DNA of 64,000 nt from Rutstroemia sp. NJR-2017a BVV2 (lineage: Eukaryota; Ascomycota; Leotiomycetes; Helotiales; Rutstroemiaceae). Both the position numbers and the translations under genes were made by a program. Where the stretch lies: the NCBI GenBank assembly GCA_002946415.1, contig NJPS01000050.1:1-64000 (forward strand). Reading direction: 5' to 3'. Positions 52,249 through 64,000 of the stretch are shown piece by piece; positions within the stretch are counted from its first letter, which is position 1; every line of letters starts with the position of its first letter. The notes beneath the pieces are model-generated. The model saw only the letters and a list, made by a program, of their open reading frames with translations, was not told the origin of the DNA and did not search any database.

Positions 52249-53111
52249 ATATTATTATATATTATCTTCTAGTATTAGATAATATACTATTCGATATTAT
52301 TCAATTCCTATTTAAGATTCTATTATTATTTAATATAACTAAACCTAAGATCCTTAGACTTTATAATTTGTAATATTATCCTTTTTCTAGATAAGTATTA
52401 TCCTCGATTATATATAAATAGTAACTAGTCCTACTAGATTCTAAATACTTTATCTATTAAGTTCTTTCTTTAATATAATAACTTATAATTCGAAAAGATA
52501 TTCTAAATAAATTCTCCTAAGAAATAAAATTGAAAGAAATAATATTGAAATAGTTCTCTATTCTTATTATAAGAAAGTGAAGTATTATTATATTATATTA
52601 TCTTCTACTAATAATAACTTGGCTTCTAAGTATTATATCGAATATATTTATTAAAGTTGTTTTTTTTATAATTATATAGAATAAAATCAGATACTATCTA
52701 TATTCAACTAGATTTCGCTAGATTAATAGTTAGTAAAATTGGATAAGAAGAAAGAATAAATTATAGTTATTTCCTAAAAAACTATAGTGAAAATCCTTTA
52801 TTTGCGAAAAGAAAAAGCCTTCTTTAAAATATATAAATAGAAAATAATAGAAGTTGAACTAGATTCTTTTAATAAATTAGATATTACTAAGGAGAAAGAG
52901 AAACTAGAGAAAAAATAAATTATATAAACTTCTCTAGAAACTAACTTTTCTAAGATTATCTTTTCGATTTTCAAACTTCTTTTAATAAATAATTCTAAAT
53001 TATCTATCTAATTAATAATTAAAGGTTTCTTTAGTAGAATTCCTCTAAATCTTATAAATAGTTTAAATTCTTAACTGGTTTTTATATATTTTCCAAATCT
53101 AGATATTCTTC

Positions 53112-53363
53112 TTATTTAATTAAGTAATGAAATATTTTTCTAATATATTTATAATCTAATATCTTCTCGACTTTATATATAGTATTTAGGTTTATTAGTT
53201 CAACTTCGATATATAGAGTATTCAATATTCTATCTAATACTAATTCGAACAAGGAGATATAGAATATTAGATATATTTTTATTATATTTAGTAATTTTAA
53301 TCTATAATTGATTAGTTCAATTTTTTTATTAATCTTGAATAATTCAAGTTTCTTATAATTCAA
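53112..53363 (-). pseudogene. Integrase C-terminal/chromodomain-like region of Gypsy B
   Basis: An 83-codon open stretch reading KKLELFKINKKIELINYRLK, then FYISLFELVLD, then YKVEKILDYKY and HYLIK. This follows the pattern of Ty3/Gypsy chromoviruses, where the integrase end (G-P-F-x-I, Y-x-L-x-L-P, H-P-V-F-H-V-S-L-L) leads into a chromodomain (Y-x-V-E-x-I-L-D ... Y-L-V-K-W). The homologous region of Gypsy A is 35,440-35,810. Confidence 0.85.
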
Positions 53364-56300
53364 TTTATTATTTGGTTGTTTAATATCGATATTTCGTTAT
53401 AAGAAATAAACTTTATCTTTCTCCTTAAATATAGATTCTATATTATATTTCTTATTATAATATCTTGTTAACCTAGTAACAAAGAATTTAATATTTAGTG
53501 ATAATTATTTTTGAAATTTCTTTATATCTTTCATTTTCTTGATTACTATATCGGAATTAATATTCTAAAGTAATAGTATATTATAGAATTTAGAATAGAA
53601 TCTAAAGTTTATATAAACTAGGATTATAGCTATAATATCTTACTCCGATATATTATATATAAACTAGATAAGTAGTAATAGTTCTATCTAGTTATCTTAT
53701 CTATAGTTGATATAATATTATAGATATATTTTTATAATTTGATTTAATTATTCTATCTGATTATCTATCTATAAATGAAATACTATTGATATTTTCTATT
53801 TAATATCTATAAATATAATTAATATTTCTCAGAATTTTAAAGTGAATAACTTATCTCTATCAAATATTATTTCTATTAATATTTTATAGATACTAATTAT
53901 ATTTCTTATAAATATTTAAACTAGATTCTCTACTATATAGATTTTTTTAAAAGATAGTATATATTCGAATTTTATTAGTTAATCTATAATTATTAGAATT
54001 AAATTATATTTAATTCTTGTTATTAAATCTTTCGAGTTAGATAATTTAACTATAAAGTTCTATAATATAGATTTCTATAATTGAGAAGATATATCAGAGA
54101 TCTTAAGTTATCTATATAGAGTATATTTAGTTAATTTATTCTTTATATAGATATTATATTTTCTAACTATTTCCTTAACTATCTAATTTATTTATAGAAA
54201 ATAGTAATTTTTTTTAATTTATATATATATTTTCGCGATTTCTTAATATCTATAAACTAGTAGTTTATAATATTCTCTTGTAAATAATTTAGTTATTATT
54301 ATAAAGATATATATCTTTCTATAGAAATATATAATTTCTTCTTCGATTATAAATCCTTCATTTTCTATTTCTAGTATATACTTGGTAGTTAAGTTTATAT
54401 TATAATAGATCTTGATTCTTTTTTATACTAAATTAATATCAAGTATTAATATTATAGTTATAAGTTATACTTTATTGAAAATCAAGATATTATCTTCTTA
54501 TTTCAAAATTATATATAATTTATATATCTTATTTTCCAAATATTCTGATTTATAGTTAAGAATATCGATTCTTATATTTTCTATTTCTTTGATATATAAA
54601 ATATAAAAGTTATATAAAACTAATATTTCTATCTATTTAACTTATTATCTATTTAATTGTTTTGTAATTATAAAGTATATTAGGTTCTTATAGTTTATAT
54701 ATACTTATATTAATAATTTTGATTTTTCTAAATAAACTCTTTATTCTTTAAAGATATCGATTATTACAAATAGTTCTTTATTATATATTTTATAATTTAA
54801 CTTAGCTAGTAATAGTTTCTTAAAGTAAAAAGCTATTGGTTATTACTTTCTATCTTTATTTACTTAGCTAAGAACTATTTTAAATATATAATTTGATATA
54901 TCGATCTCGACTATAATTTCTTTCTCGAGATCGAATATAATAAATATTAGGATTTCTGAGAATACTTTTTTTAGAATCTCAAAAGCGATTTAGATATTAT
55001 TACCTCAAATAAATATTCTTATAGAGATTTTATTTATATTATTTTTTATTTTACTAAGTAAATTAGAATTTCTATTATTAGCTTTCTTAGTTAATTCTGT
55101 AAATAATACTATAATAGAAAAATATCTTTTGATAAATCTTTTATATCAATTCACAAATTCTAAAAAGAATTAGACTTCTTGAATATTATTTAGCTATTTC
55201 TATTTAAGTATATTCTTCACTTTCCTAGAATTTATCTTGAATTCCTAAATACTAATAATATATTCTAGAAACTTAGTTTCTATAATATGAAAACTATATT
55301 TCTTAGGTTTAAATAAGATACTTATATTTATTAGTATCTATAATATATTCTAGATAACTTTAATATATTCTATTTCTATTTCCGAAAAGATCAAGATATT
55401 ATCTAAATAACAGATATAACTTATATCGAGCTATTTATATAATAATTTGTAGATTAAGTATATATATATTATTAGTATATTTGTTAGTTCAAATAGTATT
55501 ACTAGATATTTTTAAAATCTATATTATATATAAAATACTATTTTCTATTTATATCTTTTTTTAATATAAATCAAATTGAATTTAGTTCTCTAATCCAATT
55601 TTATAAATATTTTGATTTATTCTAATTAATTTCTTAATTTACTTACTAATAGTAAAGAATATCAATCTTTAATTATAATTATATTAAGCTTTTTATAGTT
55701 AATTACTGGTTTTTCTTTTATATCTTCTAGTTTAAATATAAAGAATATCGGTATTCCTATTAGTAATACTGATTTCTATATAAATTCTTTTCTAAGTATT
55801 TCTTCAAGATATTCTCGAAGTTATATTAACTTCGACTTTAATAATAATATTATTAGATAAAAAGGTAGTTCCTTTCCTTCTTTCAATAAAATTTTATAAT
55901 CCTAAAACTAATATTTTGATAATATCTTTTTATTAGATTATTTTTTGAATATTCTAATATATTTCTAATACTATATTAATATCTTGTTTAATAAGGGATT
56001 CTAGATATTCTAATATTCTATTTTATAGATATTATTTATTTTTAGTTTATTCTAGGATATTAGCTTTATAGATTCTTATATATCTTATTAATTATATTTA
56101 TATTAGTTTAAAATAACTTTCTTTATAATCCAATCTATCTTAAAATTATATTTATATATCTATAATATTCCTAGAATTATTTGATATCTATTTAATAATA
56201 TAATATCGAATTATATTTGTTTTTTATAATTAGTAATTTATATTATTATATCTTATATTTCTTATCGAATAAAACTATCTTTGCTAATTAGCTAATTATC

Positions 56301-57675
56301 TATTAGCTATAATAGATATAATTATAATTTCGACTAAATTTCGAATTTAGTAGTTTTTATAATTTCTAGTATAATAAAATTTCTTATAACTTCTGAATTT
56401 ATTATAACTTGAAGTTTATATTTATTTAGTTTAATTAGATAATAAACCTAAATCTATTCTATTATCGATTTTAATTATTATTCTGAATCTTCGGAATTCT
56501 AAATTTTCTTAGTTTTCTTATTTTTAGATCTTTGTAAATATTAACTAGATTTATCTTTATTAGATTGATATATCAAGTAATAATTATTATAATAAACTAT
56601 TTACAAAAAATAGATATATTCTTATTTTAATATTAAAAAGCTAATTATTTCTAAAAATCTAGTTATTTTGAGTTATTAGATTTAATCTTTCTATTATTTC
56701 TTCTTTTGATTTTTATAATAGAATTTAATTTAGTACTTTAGTTTTCTATATTCGAAATATAAATCTTCCTTTTATTATCTATTTATCTTTTCTTTTAGTA
56801 GATAACTTCTAATTTAGATTATATTTAACTTTATTAACTTTGATTATTTATTCTTTGATTAAAAATAGATTTTCGACTTTCTTAGTTTATAATATCCTTT
56901 ATATTCTAGAATTCTTTTATATATATAGTTATCGATTCTGATAGCTATTTTAATTATAAATTATAAATTCTTTGATTTATCAGATCTAGTTATCTTATTT
57001 TTAATAGTATTTTTGAGGCTTTTATAGTATTGGGCTTTTAAAGAGTTATTATTCTAATTAACTTATATAATATATTATTGGAAAGTTGTAGTATAGTAAA
57101 CTATAAAGTTCTTCTATTTAAGATTTAATAGATTTCTAGTTATATTCTAGTTCTGATTAATATCTCCAAAGATTTAAGATAATTTATTAGCGAAATTATC
57201 TATACTACGAAATATATATTTTATTTCTTTTTTTGCTATAATATAAATTCGTTCTTTAATATTCTTATTTCTAATATAATCGATAAAAAATAGAGAGAAT
57301 TAATCGAAAATTAGTTTTCTAAAAAATACTTTTATCTAGAATATCTTCTTAAACTCGAACTCGAATAAGTAATTATTAAAAGTTAAGTAAATATTAACTT
57401 AAATAAGGAAATAGATAAAAGTATTTCAGATATTATTATAAAGATCTAGTATCTTAACTTTAAAGTAATTCTTTTTAATTTCTTTATTATCGCTTTTATT
57501 ATCTTAAGTAATTATCTACTAGATAATAAAGTTAGTTATAGAGACTAAAATATCTTATATATCTGATATTACTATAACTAATATAGTAGATATTATATCT
57601 TCCTAATCTTGATCAGTTTGAGATCTTATTATTATAGTTTCAATCTAATATTTGAAATAATACTAGTATTTAAAA

Positions 57676-58018
57676 TATTATATTTCGCTCTACTAGTATT
57701 ATATAGAAGTCGATACTAGAATATAGTAATTATATATTATAACTTGCAAAATAGGAAATTGAATAGTAAAAGGATTAAAGTAATAATAACTAAATAATAA
57801 ATTATTATTTAAATTAAATACAAAGTTTTATATATTAAGGAAATTATTCTATTTATATAGATCTTTGTTTTCCTAGATAGTACTAGATAGTATATTATTA
57901 TATACTATTCTCTAATATTGGATAATATATTACCTAATACTATTTAATTTCTATCTAAAGTTCTATTATTATTTAATATAACTAAGTTTAAGATTCTTAA
58001 GTTTTATAGTTTATAATA
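57676..58018 (-). repeat. Gypsy B LTR (right, 5' LTR), uninterrupted
   Basis: Begins TATTATATTTCGCTC (left copy: TGTTATATCTCGCTT) and ends TTATAATA; 343 bp. It gives the empty-site version of the Copia insertion in the left LTR. Confidence 0.88.
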
Positions 58019-61000
58019 ATTATCTATTTACTAATTATTATAGTTCTTTTCAATATATTTAGAAGTTATATAAAGATTGATCTTTAATCTAATTTTATCT
58101 ATTTATTTATCTCTCTAAAGTAATATAATAATATATATTATAGAGTTTTCTAGAACTGATTATATCTATATAAATCTATTTTATATAAAGGAATTTTAGC
58201 TTTATATAAGAAATATATAAACCTTATTTATCTAAATTATATTTAAATAAATACTAAGTTTTCTATCTTCTATAATCTAGAATATAGTTATAGAATCTTC
58301 TTTTCTAAAGATTACTTGATTTGATTTTATATTATATAAAGAGATATTTATTATTTTGTTTTCTATATTCTTTATAATTTTGTTTTATTCAATATCTAAT
58401 CTTTACTAAATTGCTGATATTATATTTCTATTTATTTTTTTCTAATCTCTTTATTAATCTTATATTAGTTATATTTTTGTATCTTGATTTTAAGTTTTTA
58501 TATAATAATTTAATATATATCTCGGATTTACTAATAAACTAGAAATCTCTGAAATCGTTTCTAAAATACTATTACTTTGTTATCTAAATATAAATCTAGT
58601 AGTAAAGTATATATCTCTATTTCTAGTATTATAATTGATATAATATAATATATTTCTGTAATTATATAAAAATATTTATTTTGGATAAATTATAATTTGA
58701 TTATAACTCCTTTAATTCTAATAACTACTAAAGAATATTATAATAATATATTATATATTAATTATAACTAGATTACTGAAAAGTAAATTAATTATAATTA
58801 TATAAATATAATATTCTATATAGATATAGATATCTTATTTAGAACTTTTACTTAAGTAATCTCTTTTTAGATTATCTTTCTTATATATATTATCTAGTAG
58901 AACTTAATATCTAGTTATATCTCTAATATCCGAACTTTTATTATTAACTATTTTTCAATATCTTCAAAGTAAATACTAACTTCCAAATTGAACTTTATAT
59001 AACTATATATTAAATAGATCAATTTATACTTAATTAGTATAAACTTTATATTATATCGAACTACTTAATAGAGATATTATATATATATTTCTTCTAGAAT
59101 TCTATAGTTAGTTTTAATAGATATATTATATATAAGTATATTAATATTATCTATAAACCTAATTATAAATATTCTATTTTTCGGATAATTATAGATCTCT
59201 AATAACTTAGAAATATATAAAATAAATAATATTGAAAATAGAATCGATCTTTAAGATATTCTATATTGAATTCCAAAAAAGTCTAATTCCTAATTTTGTA
59301 TTACTAAGATAGTTATATAATTTATTAAGAAAGTTTTTTTATCTGATTAATTAATCTAATATTCTTTTTTTATAGAGAATATTAAATAGCTATATAGAAT
59401 ATATTATATCGAATATTCTAGAAAGATTAAGAAATAGTATTATAGTAATATATTTTAGGAATTTCTATATAGTTTATATTTACTTAGTTAATAACTTCAA
59501 AACTATTTTTATTAAATATTTCATATAAGTTTTTATTTATATATCTAGAATAAGATAATATTACTTAACTATTTCTTAAATCTATTTCGTTATAATTATC
59601 TTAATTAGTTTCTTAATAATATTTAGCAAAATAATTAGATACTATATTCTTAGTTTCTTATATAACTTTTTATCTAGTTTCCGAATCATTATTATATAGA
59701 TATATTTGAACTATATAAAATAATAATCTAGGTTTTAGTATATTATTATTAGAATTATAATTACTTTAATTAGTAATCTTCTTATAACTTTGAAGAAATT
59801 ATTTAAGATTAAGTTATTTTCTAGTACTTTATTAATCTTCTTTATATAAAATAATATTTATATTTTATCTAAAGTTATATTTTATTCTAATAATAGTATA
59901 TCTTAATATATAATATCTATAAATATTATATTGTAAATATTTATAAGATCTATTATAATTAGTAGATAGAAATATATATAAAGAATATTTATTTTATCTA
60001 ATATTATAATTATAAATATAATTACTAATCTAAGATCTAATATAATTAGAAATACTATTAGATTATTATTTATATAACCCTATTTAACTAGTTTCTAGAT
60101 ATCTTCTTCTTAAGTAATTTTGTGAATTATTTTACAAAAATATTTCCTCTTTATTTAGTAAATTATATAGTACTTTCTAGTTCTTACTTCGATATATATT
60201 TATTAGCTATATCTCTAATATATATTTTTTTTATCTTATAATAGTTATTTGATATCTTTATTCTATTATAGTTATCTATATAAAAATAGTTTATTTCAAG
60301 AAATTATATTATTGATTAGGTTCTATATAAATCTAACAATATATTATATATATAAATCGATATTTTAACTAGTTAGTATACTAGAAGAAAAAGAAAGATA
60401 TATTATTCTAATTTAGATTCTATCTATATCTATCTATTTCCAAACTTTCTATAATTGAAATAGAAATTATATAGAATTTAGTAATAATATTATAATAATA
60501 AAGTAATAATCGAAATCAAAGTCGAGGTTTATATAAATTTAATAATAAACTAATTAGTCTTAAAAACTTTATATAAAGAAAATTAAATTGATTATACTAT
60601 TATAATCTCTAGTTTCCTATATAGAAGTTCTTTATAAAGAGATAAAATTAAGTTTATATAATTATAGAATATTGAGAAATAGTTTGGTTATTAGATATAG
60701 TATTGGTATTTATATATTATATCAAAATAGATAATAAAAGTTAAAATCTCTAAAGATTATATATTCCTCTTTCTTCTAGAGATATTCTTGGAGAAAAGGA
60801 ATTAGTAAAAAATAATTAATTATATTATATCTATCTAGAAGTTCACTATATATATTATAAATCTAGATATATATATTATCTATATAAATATTGAGAATAA
60901 TAAGATCTAGATTAGAAAAGTGGATATTTCAAATAATATTATTTATTTTCTGATTAATTAGAAAATAGTACTTTCTCTATTAATTATTATATATAAAAAT

Positions 61001-62540
61001 AAAGTCTAAGTTATCTAAGTAGTATATCCAGTTCTGAAGTAGATTTTACTATAGTTTTTGAAATATAATTATATTATATAATTGAGTTTAGAGATCTATA
61101 AGAAATAGTTCTATAATCTTTTTGCTTTTCTATATATTATATTGAAGTATTTGTAATCTATTTATTCTGAGAGAATTAGAAGATCTATTATATATCTTAA
61201 AAACTTATCTAGAATTATTATAAAGTTTTATATATAAAAAGTTTTCTCTATCTTCTTTTGATTTTTGGAATTTCTCTTTCCAAATTATTATCTACTATAA
61301 TTCTACTAAATATAAATAGTTTCTAGAATAGAATAAAATTGATATTTATTTCTAAAGTAGAGATTAAAATAGAAATAGATATTATAGTTTTATCTAGTTT
61401 TATATAAATCTAGAACTATATAGATTTATTGATATATACTTATCTTATAGTTTCTATATATTTTCGTTATATTAGATATTCTTTTATCTATATTAGATAT
61501 TTACTTTTATAGATAATATACTATTATATTATATAGTTTTCTCTTTTTATATATTTATTAGTTTTATATTTAATTACTATATAGTATCTATATTAGACTA
61601 TATTATAATAGTACTTTGTTATATATCTATATAAATAGTAATTGAAATATTAGATTATTTAATAGTTTTTATAAAAGACTTTATAATTATAAAGTTTGTT
61701 ATTTAGTAATAGACTTTATTTAATAAATAAATTAGTTTATTCAGATTCTATAAATTCGATATAAAGAAAGCTAATTTTCTTATAATATTCTAAGATTTTA
61801 TATATCTATTCTATTTATATAATAATTATTCTACTTTGGAATTTTGAGTTCTATATATAAATAACTTTAATAGCTATTTATTGATTTTATAGATTTACTA
61901 TAGAAACTTTGATTTTATATACTAAAACTATATATTTCTTTATATAAATTCTAGTATTAGTCTTGAAGATATTGGTTATTTTAAAACTCTTTTTTTATTA
62001 TCTTTTTATTTTCTTAATCTCAAATATAAATAGAATATTTCTACTTTATAATTTTCTAGTAATAATTACTACTTTATATTTAATATTAGTATTGATATTT
62101 TATATAATCTCTTAACTAGATTATTGCTTTTATATTATAGTTTCCTTATCTAGAATTATAATTATTTTATATAACTTTCTAATTAGTATTAGTATTTCTT
62201 TAAGCTAGCTAGCTCCTTATTAAAATACTACTATATATAATAGTAGAATAGTTATTTAGATAGTTTTGGTTAATCTTTATATAGCTTCTATAATATTTTT
62301 AATCTAAATCTTAAACTTAGTAATAATTATAATTATATTATTGATATAATATATTATTAAGATTGCTTTTTCTTATACTACTCTATATACTTTAGCCTAA
62401 ATATCCTGGATCTAGATAAATCAATTTTCTTTTTATATAAATATCTTTATAATCTAAATTACTTTCTATATTATTACTTTAGTATCCTATTTATCGATAT
62501 ATTATAATATATTATAAGAGGTTGCTAGATTATCGATCTC
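58019..62540 (-). mobile_element. Tad1-like LINE, 5' part with reverse transcriptase
   Basis: The minus strand at about 59,100-59,320 reads KTFLINYITILVIQN, then SILFSILFILYISKLLEIYN, then FIIRFIDNINIL. This is the non-LTR RT block GxPQGSPLSPILFxFY...FVDD, with the second catalytic Asp now Asn (FIDN at 59,146-59,157). Upstream 60,000-61,300 should be the endonuclease part and 61,300-62,500 ORF1, neither clearly readable. Removing Gypsy B joins this to 44,402-45,855, giving a LINE of about 6 kb. The 5' end near 62,540 is where the Copia coding sequence resumes. Confidence 0.72.
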
Positions 62541-63655
62541 TATATTTATTCTCTAATACTTATATAAGTTTCTAGAGATAGTTAATATAAAGAAGAGTAG
62601 AGTTAAATATATTTGATTGATTAAATTATATAATTTACGATATCGTGGTTGATTTATTCGTTATAATATATTATAATATTATCGATATAGATAAGTTAAA
62701 ATTATATATCTTGATTTTTGATATTTATTTATTATATAAAAGCGAAAACAAATTTGATATTATAAAGTTATAAATTGATAATATTCTCTTCTTAATAAAT
62801 AAACTCTTTATAAATTAAAAAAAGTAATAATTTCAAAAAGTAAAATTCTTTATAAAATCTAGAGAAATATTTATAATAAATATATTTATCAAATTTAATA
62901 ATAATCTGATTTCTTTAATTAATAATAAAATTATACTAATATAAAAGAATTAATATAGAAATCTATAAATAGTTAAAAAAGAGAAAATAGATATTATTAT
63001 TATAAGAAGAAAAATTATAAAGAATATATTAATTAAAAAATAATATATTTTGATATATATAAAAATAGTTTATATTATAATTATATATTAATTAGAAACT
63101 ATATTTAATATTTTATATATTATCTATATTTTACTTAGTATAGAATTACTTAATTTTATTATCTTTATAAATATAGTTTTTATAAATAATAAAGACTTTA
63201 TATTTTAAATTAGTTTTATTATTATATTAGTAAATTAGAACAACAATATTAATATTTTATATTAGTTTAATATTAAGTATAAAAGGATTACTAGAAATAT
63301 ATTTACTAATAAGTTATATATTATAATAACTAGATATAATATATTAGTAATTATAAAAGCTATTTTTGATAATATTCTCGATAAATAGATCCTCTTTATT
63401 ATATATATCAACTCTAAATTATTATATAACTATTTGATTAAACTTAGAACAATATAAAAGAAATATCTTATAATTAATATCCTCTTATTATAGTAATCTT
63501 ATAAACGAAAAAAGATTATAAAAGTTAAATAGATCGATAATAAGTCTAATTCTACTAATATAATAACTAAGTTGAAGATAGAAAAGATATTGAGAAACCT
63601 AATCGATACAAATAAACTAAGTATAGATATGATCGGATGGGTTGAAAGAGATTGA
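62541..63655 (+). mobile_element. Copia, right part (RT end, RNase H, C-terminus)
   Basis: Plus strand. RT end: CLLYKS-type text (FDIYLLYKSENKF) near 62,740 and QTDD-type text near 62,790 (now with IDN). RNase H is at about 63,160-63,560 (FINNKDF, YKRITRN, INSKLLYNYLIKL, QSYKRKK with RIP stops). The C-terminus IEKILRNLIDTNKLSIDMIG then WVERD ends in TGA at 63,653-63,655. It begins close to where the left part (ending 44,401) stops, apart from about 60 codons not accounted for, so both are one element split by the LINE. Confidence 0.75.
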
Positions 63656-64000
63656 GGAAACTAGAGAAGTATAGTACAAGATTGGACTTCATATTAATGC
63701 TTTACGAATGCTCTTTTATAGATTTCTTTTATTACTTCCTTTAATCACTTTAATTACTTAAGAAAGACTGCTAGTATCGGTCTGAATACACGGCGTAGCA
63801 GCAGTATATATCGGATGGTCTTGTATATAGAGGACTATATAGAAGGGCCTTATGCTCTGATTAATATGAATCAGCCTTGATCACCTACCTGCTGCTACTG
63901 CACCCTTTTTGAGTGCATCGTGGCCAAAAGGTGAATAAGGCGACAGGCACCGTCAAGCGAAGACTGGATTGCGGACCATTTTGTGAAGATATCACATAGT
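63656..64000. other. Normal-composition stretch at the right edge with nested inverted repeats
   Basis: GC returns to normal directly after the Copia stop codon. The region has a perfect 10-bp inverted repeat (GTAGCAGCAG at 63,795-63,804 and CTGCTGCTAC at 63,889-63,898) enclosing a 6-bp one (CTGATT at 63,857-63,862, AATCAG at 63,869-63,874). Its position after the Copia C-terminus fits the element's 3' untranslated region and LTR in a less mutated state, but no second LTR is in the window. No gene seen. Confidence 0.45.

Larger units (their letters stand above)
45861..58018 (-). mobile_element. Gypsy B: RIP-inactivated Ty3/Gypsy element, itself split by a Copia
   Basis: After removal of the Copia at 46,082-52,248 and one copy of its TSD, the left LTR (45,861-46,081 plus 52,254-52,375) is 343 bp, exactly the length of the right LTR (57,676-58,018); the element would then be about 6.0 kb. 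Minus-strand pol in Gypsy order: RT at about 55,600-55,880 (same layout as Gypsy A), integrase around 53,700-54,500, and the integrase end/chromodomain-like part at 53,112-53,363. The LTR differs from that of Gypsy A but the coding parts are clearly related. Inserted in the LINE, giving TSD ATTAT. Inactive. Confidence 0.88.

Noticed and set aside
1..64000. tRNA, rRNA or CRISPR-like arrays
   Set aside because: None seen. The short tandem repeats found are telomeric, microsatellite or 171-252-bp duplications without spacer structure.

Overview
The window starts at a chromosome end: positions 1-161 are about 27 copies of CCCTAA, the usual telomere repeat of filamentous ascomycetes. Everything inside it looks like a fungal (Pezizomycotina) subtelomere damaged by repeat-induced point mutation (RIP). 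Long tracts are almost pure A+T, repeat copies differ by C/T and G/A transitions, and old reading frames are broken mainly by TAA and TAG where CAA, CAG or TGG would be expected. No species can be named from what is visible.

Layout: (1) 1-161 telomere. (2) 162-11,438, moderately AT-rich: three large dead minus-strand reading frames. The one nearest the telomere (162-3,400) resembles the conserved N-terminal region of fungal telomere-linked helicases and is cut off by the telomere. The second (3,518-6,850) shares one module with it. The third (7,278-11,438) keeps one frame for 1,386 codons and is not recognised. (3) 11,532-13,070: a 252-bp tandem repeat and a heavily mutated copy of part of the first frame. 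(4) 13,080-15,735: AT desert. (5) 15,735-18,880: island of normal composition with a three-exon gene for an unrecognised 775-aa protein. (6) 18,880-26,165: AT desert with truncated LINE ends and a Copia remnant. (7) 26,165-29,395: second normal island with a 110-aa NIF3/YqfO-like protein (minus) and a 592-aa HET-domain protein (plus). (8) 29,400-63,655: a retrotransposon graveyard. (9) 63,656-64,000: normal composition again, with a nested inverted repeat.

The graveyard can be read as a stack. A minus-strand Copia (29,400-34,218) is interrupted by a structurally complete Ty3/Gypsy chromovirus-type element (34,224-41,086; 550-bp LTRs; TSD TATCT). Further right a plus-strand Copia (42,300-44,401 and about 62,540-63,655) is split by a minus-strand Tad1-like LINE (44,402-45,855 and 58,019 to about 62,540). 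That LINE is split by a second Gypsy element (45,861-58,018; 343-bp LTRs; TSD ATTAT), whose left LTR is split by a Copia element (46,082-52,248; 373-bp LTRs; TSD ATATT). All are RIP-mutated and none can encode a working polyprotein.

Only three genes look intact: the 775-aa protein, the NIF3-like protein and the HET protein. All sit in sharply bounded normal-composition islands inside RIP-mutated DNA, a setting typical of fast-changing fungal genes such as HET genes. All comparisons are by eye from remembered family motifs; no search was run.
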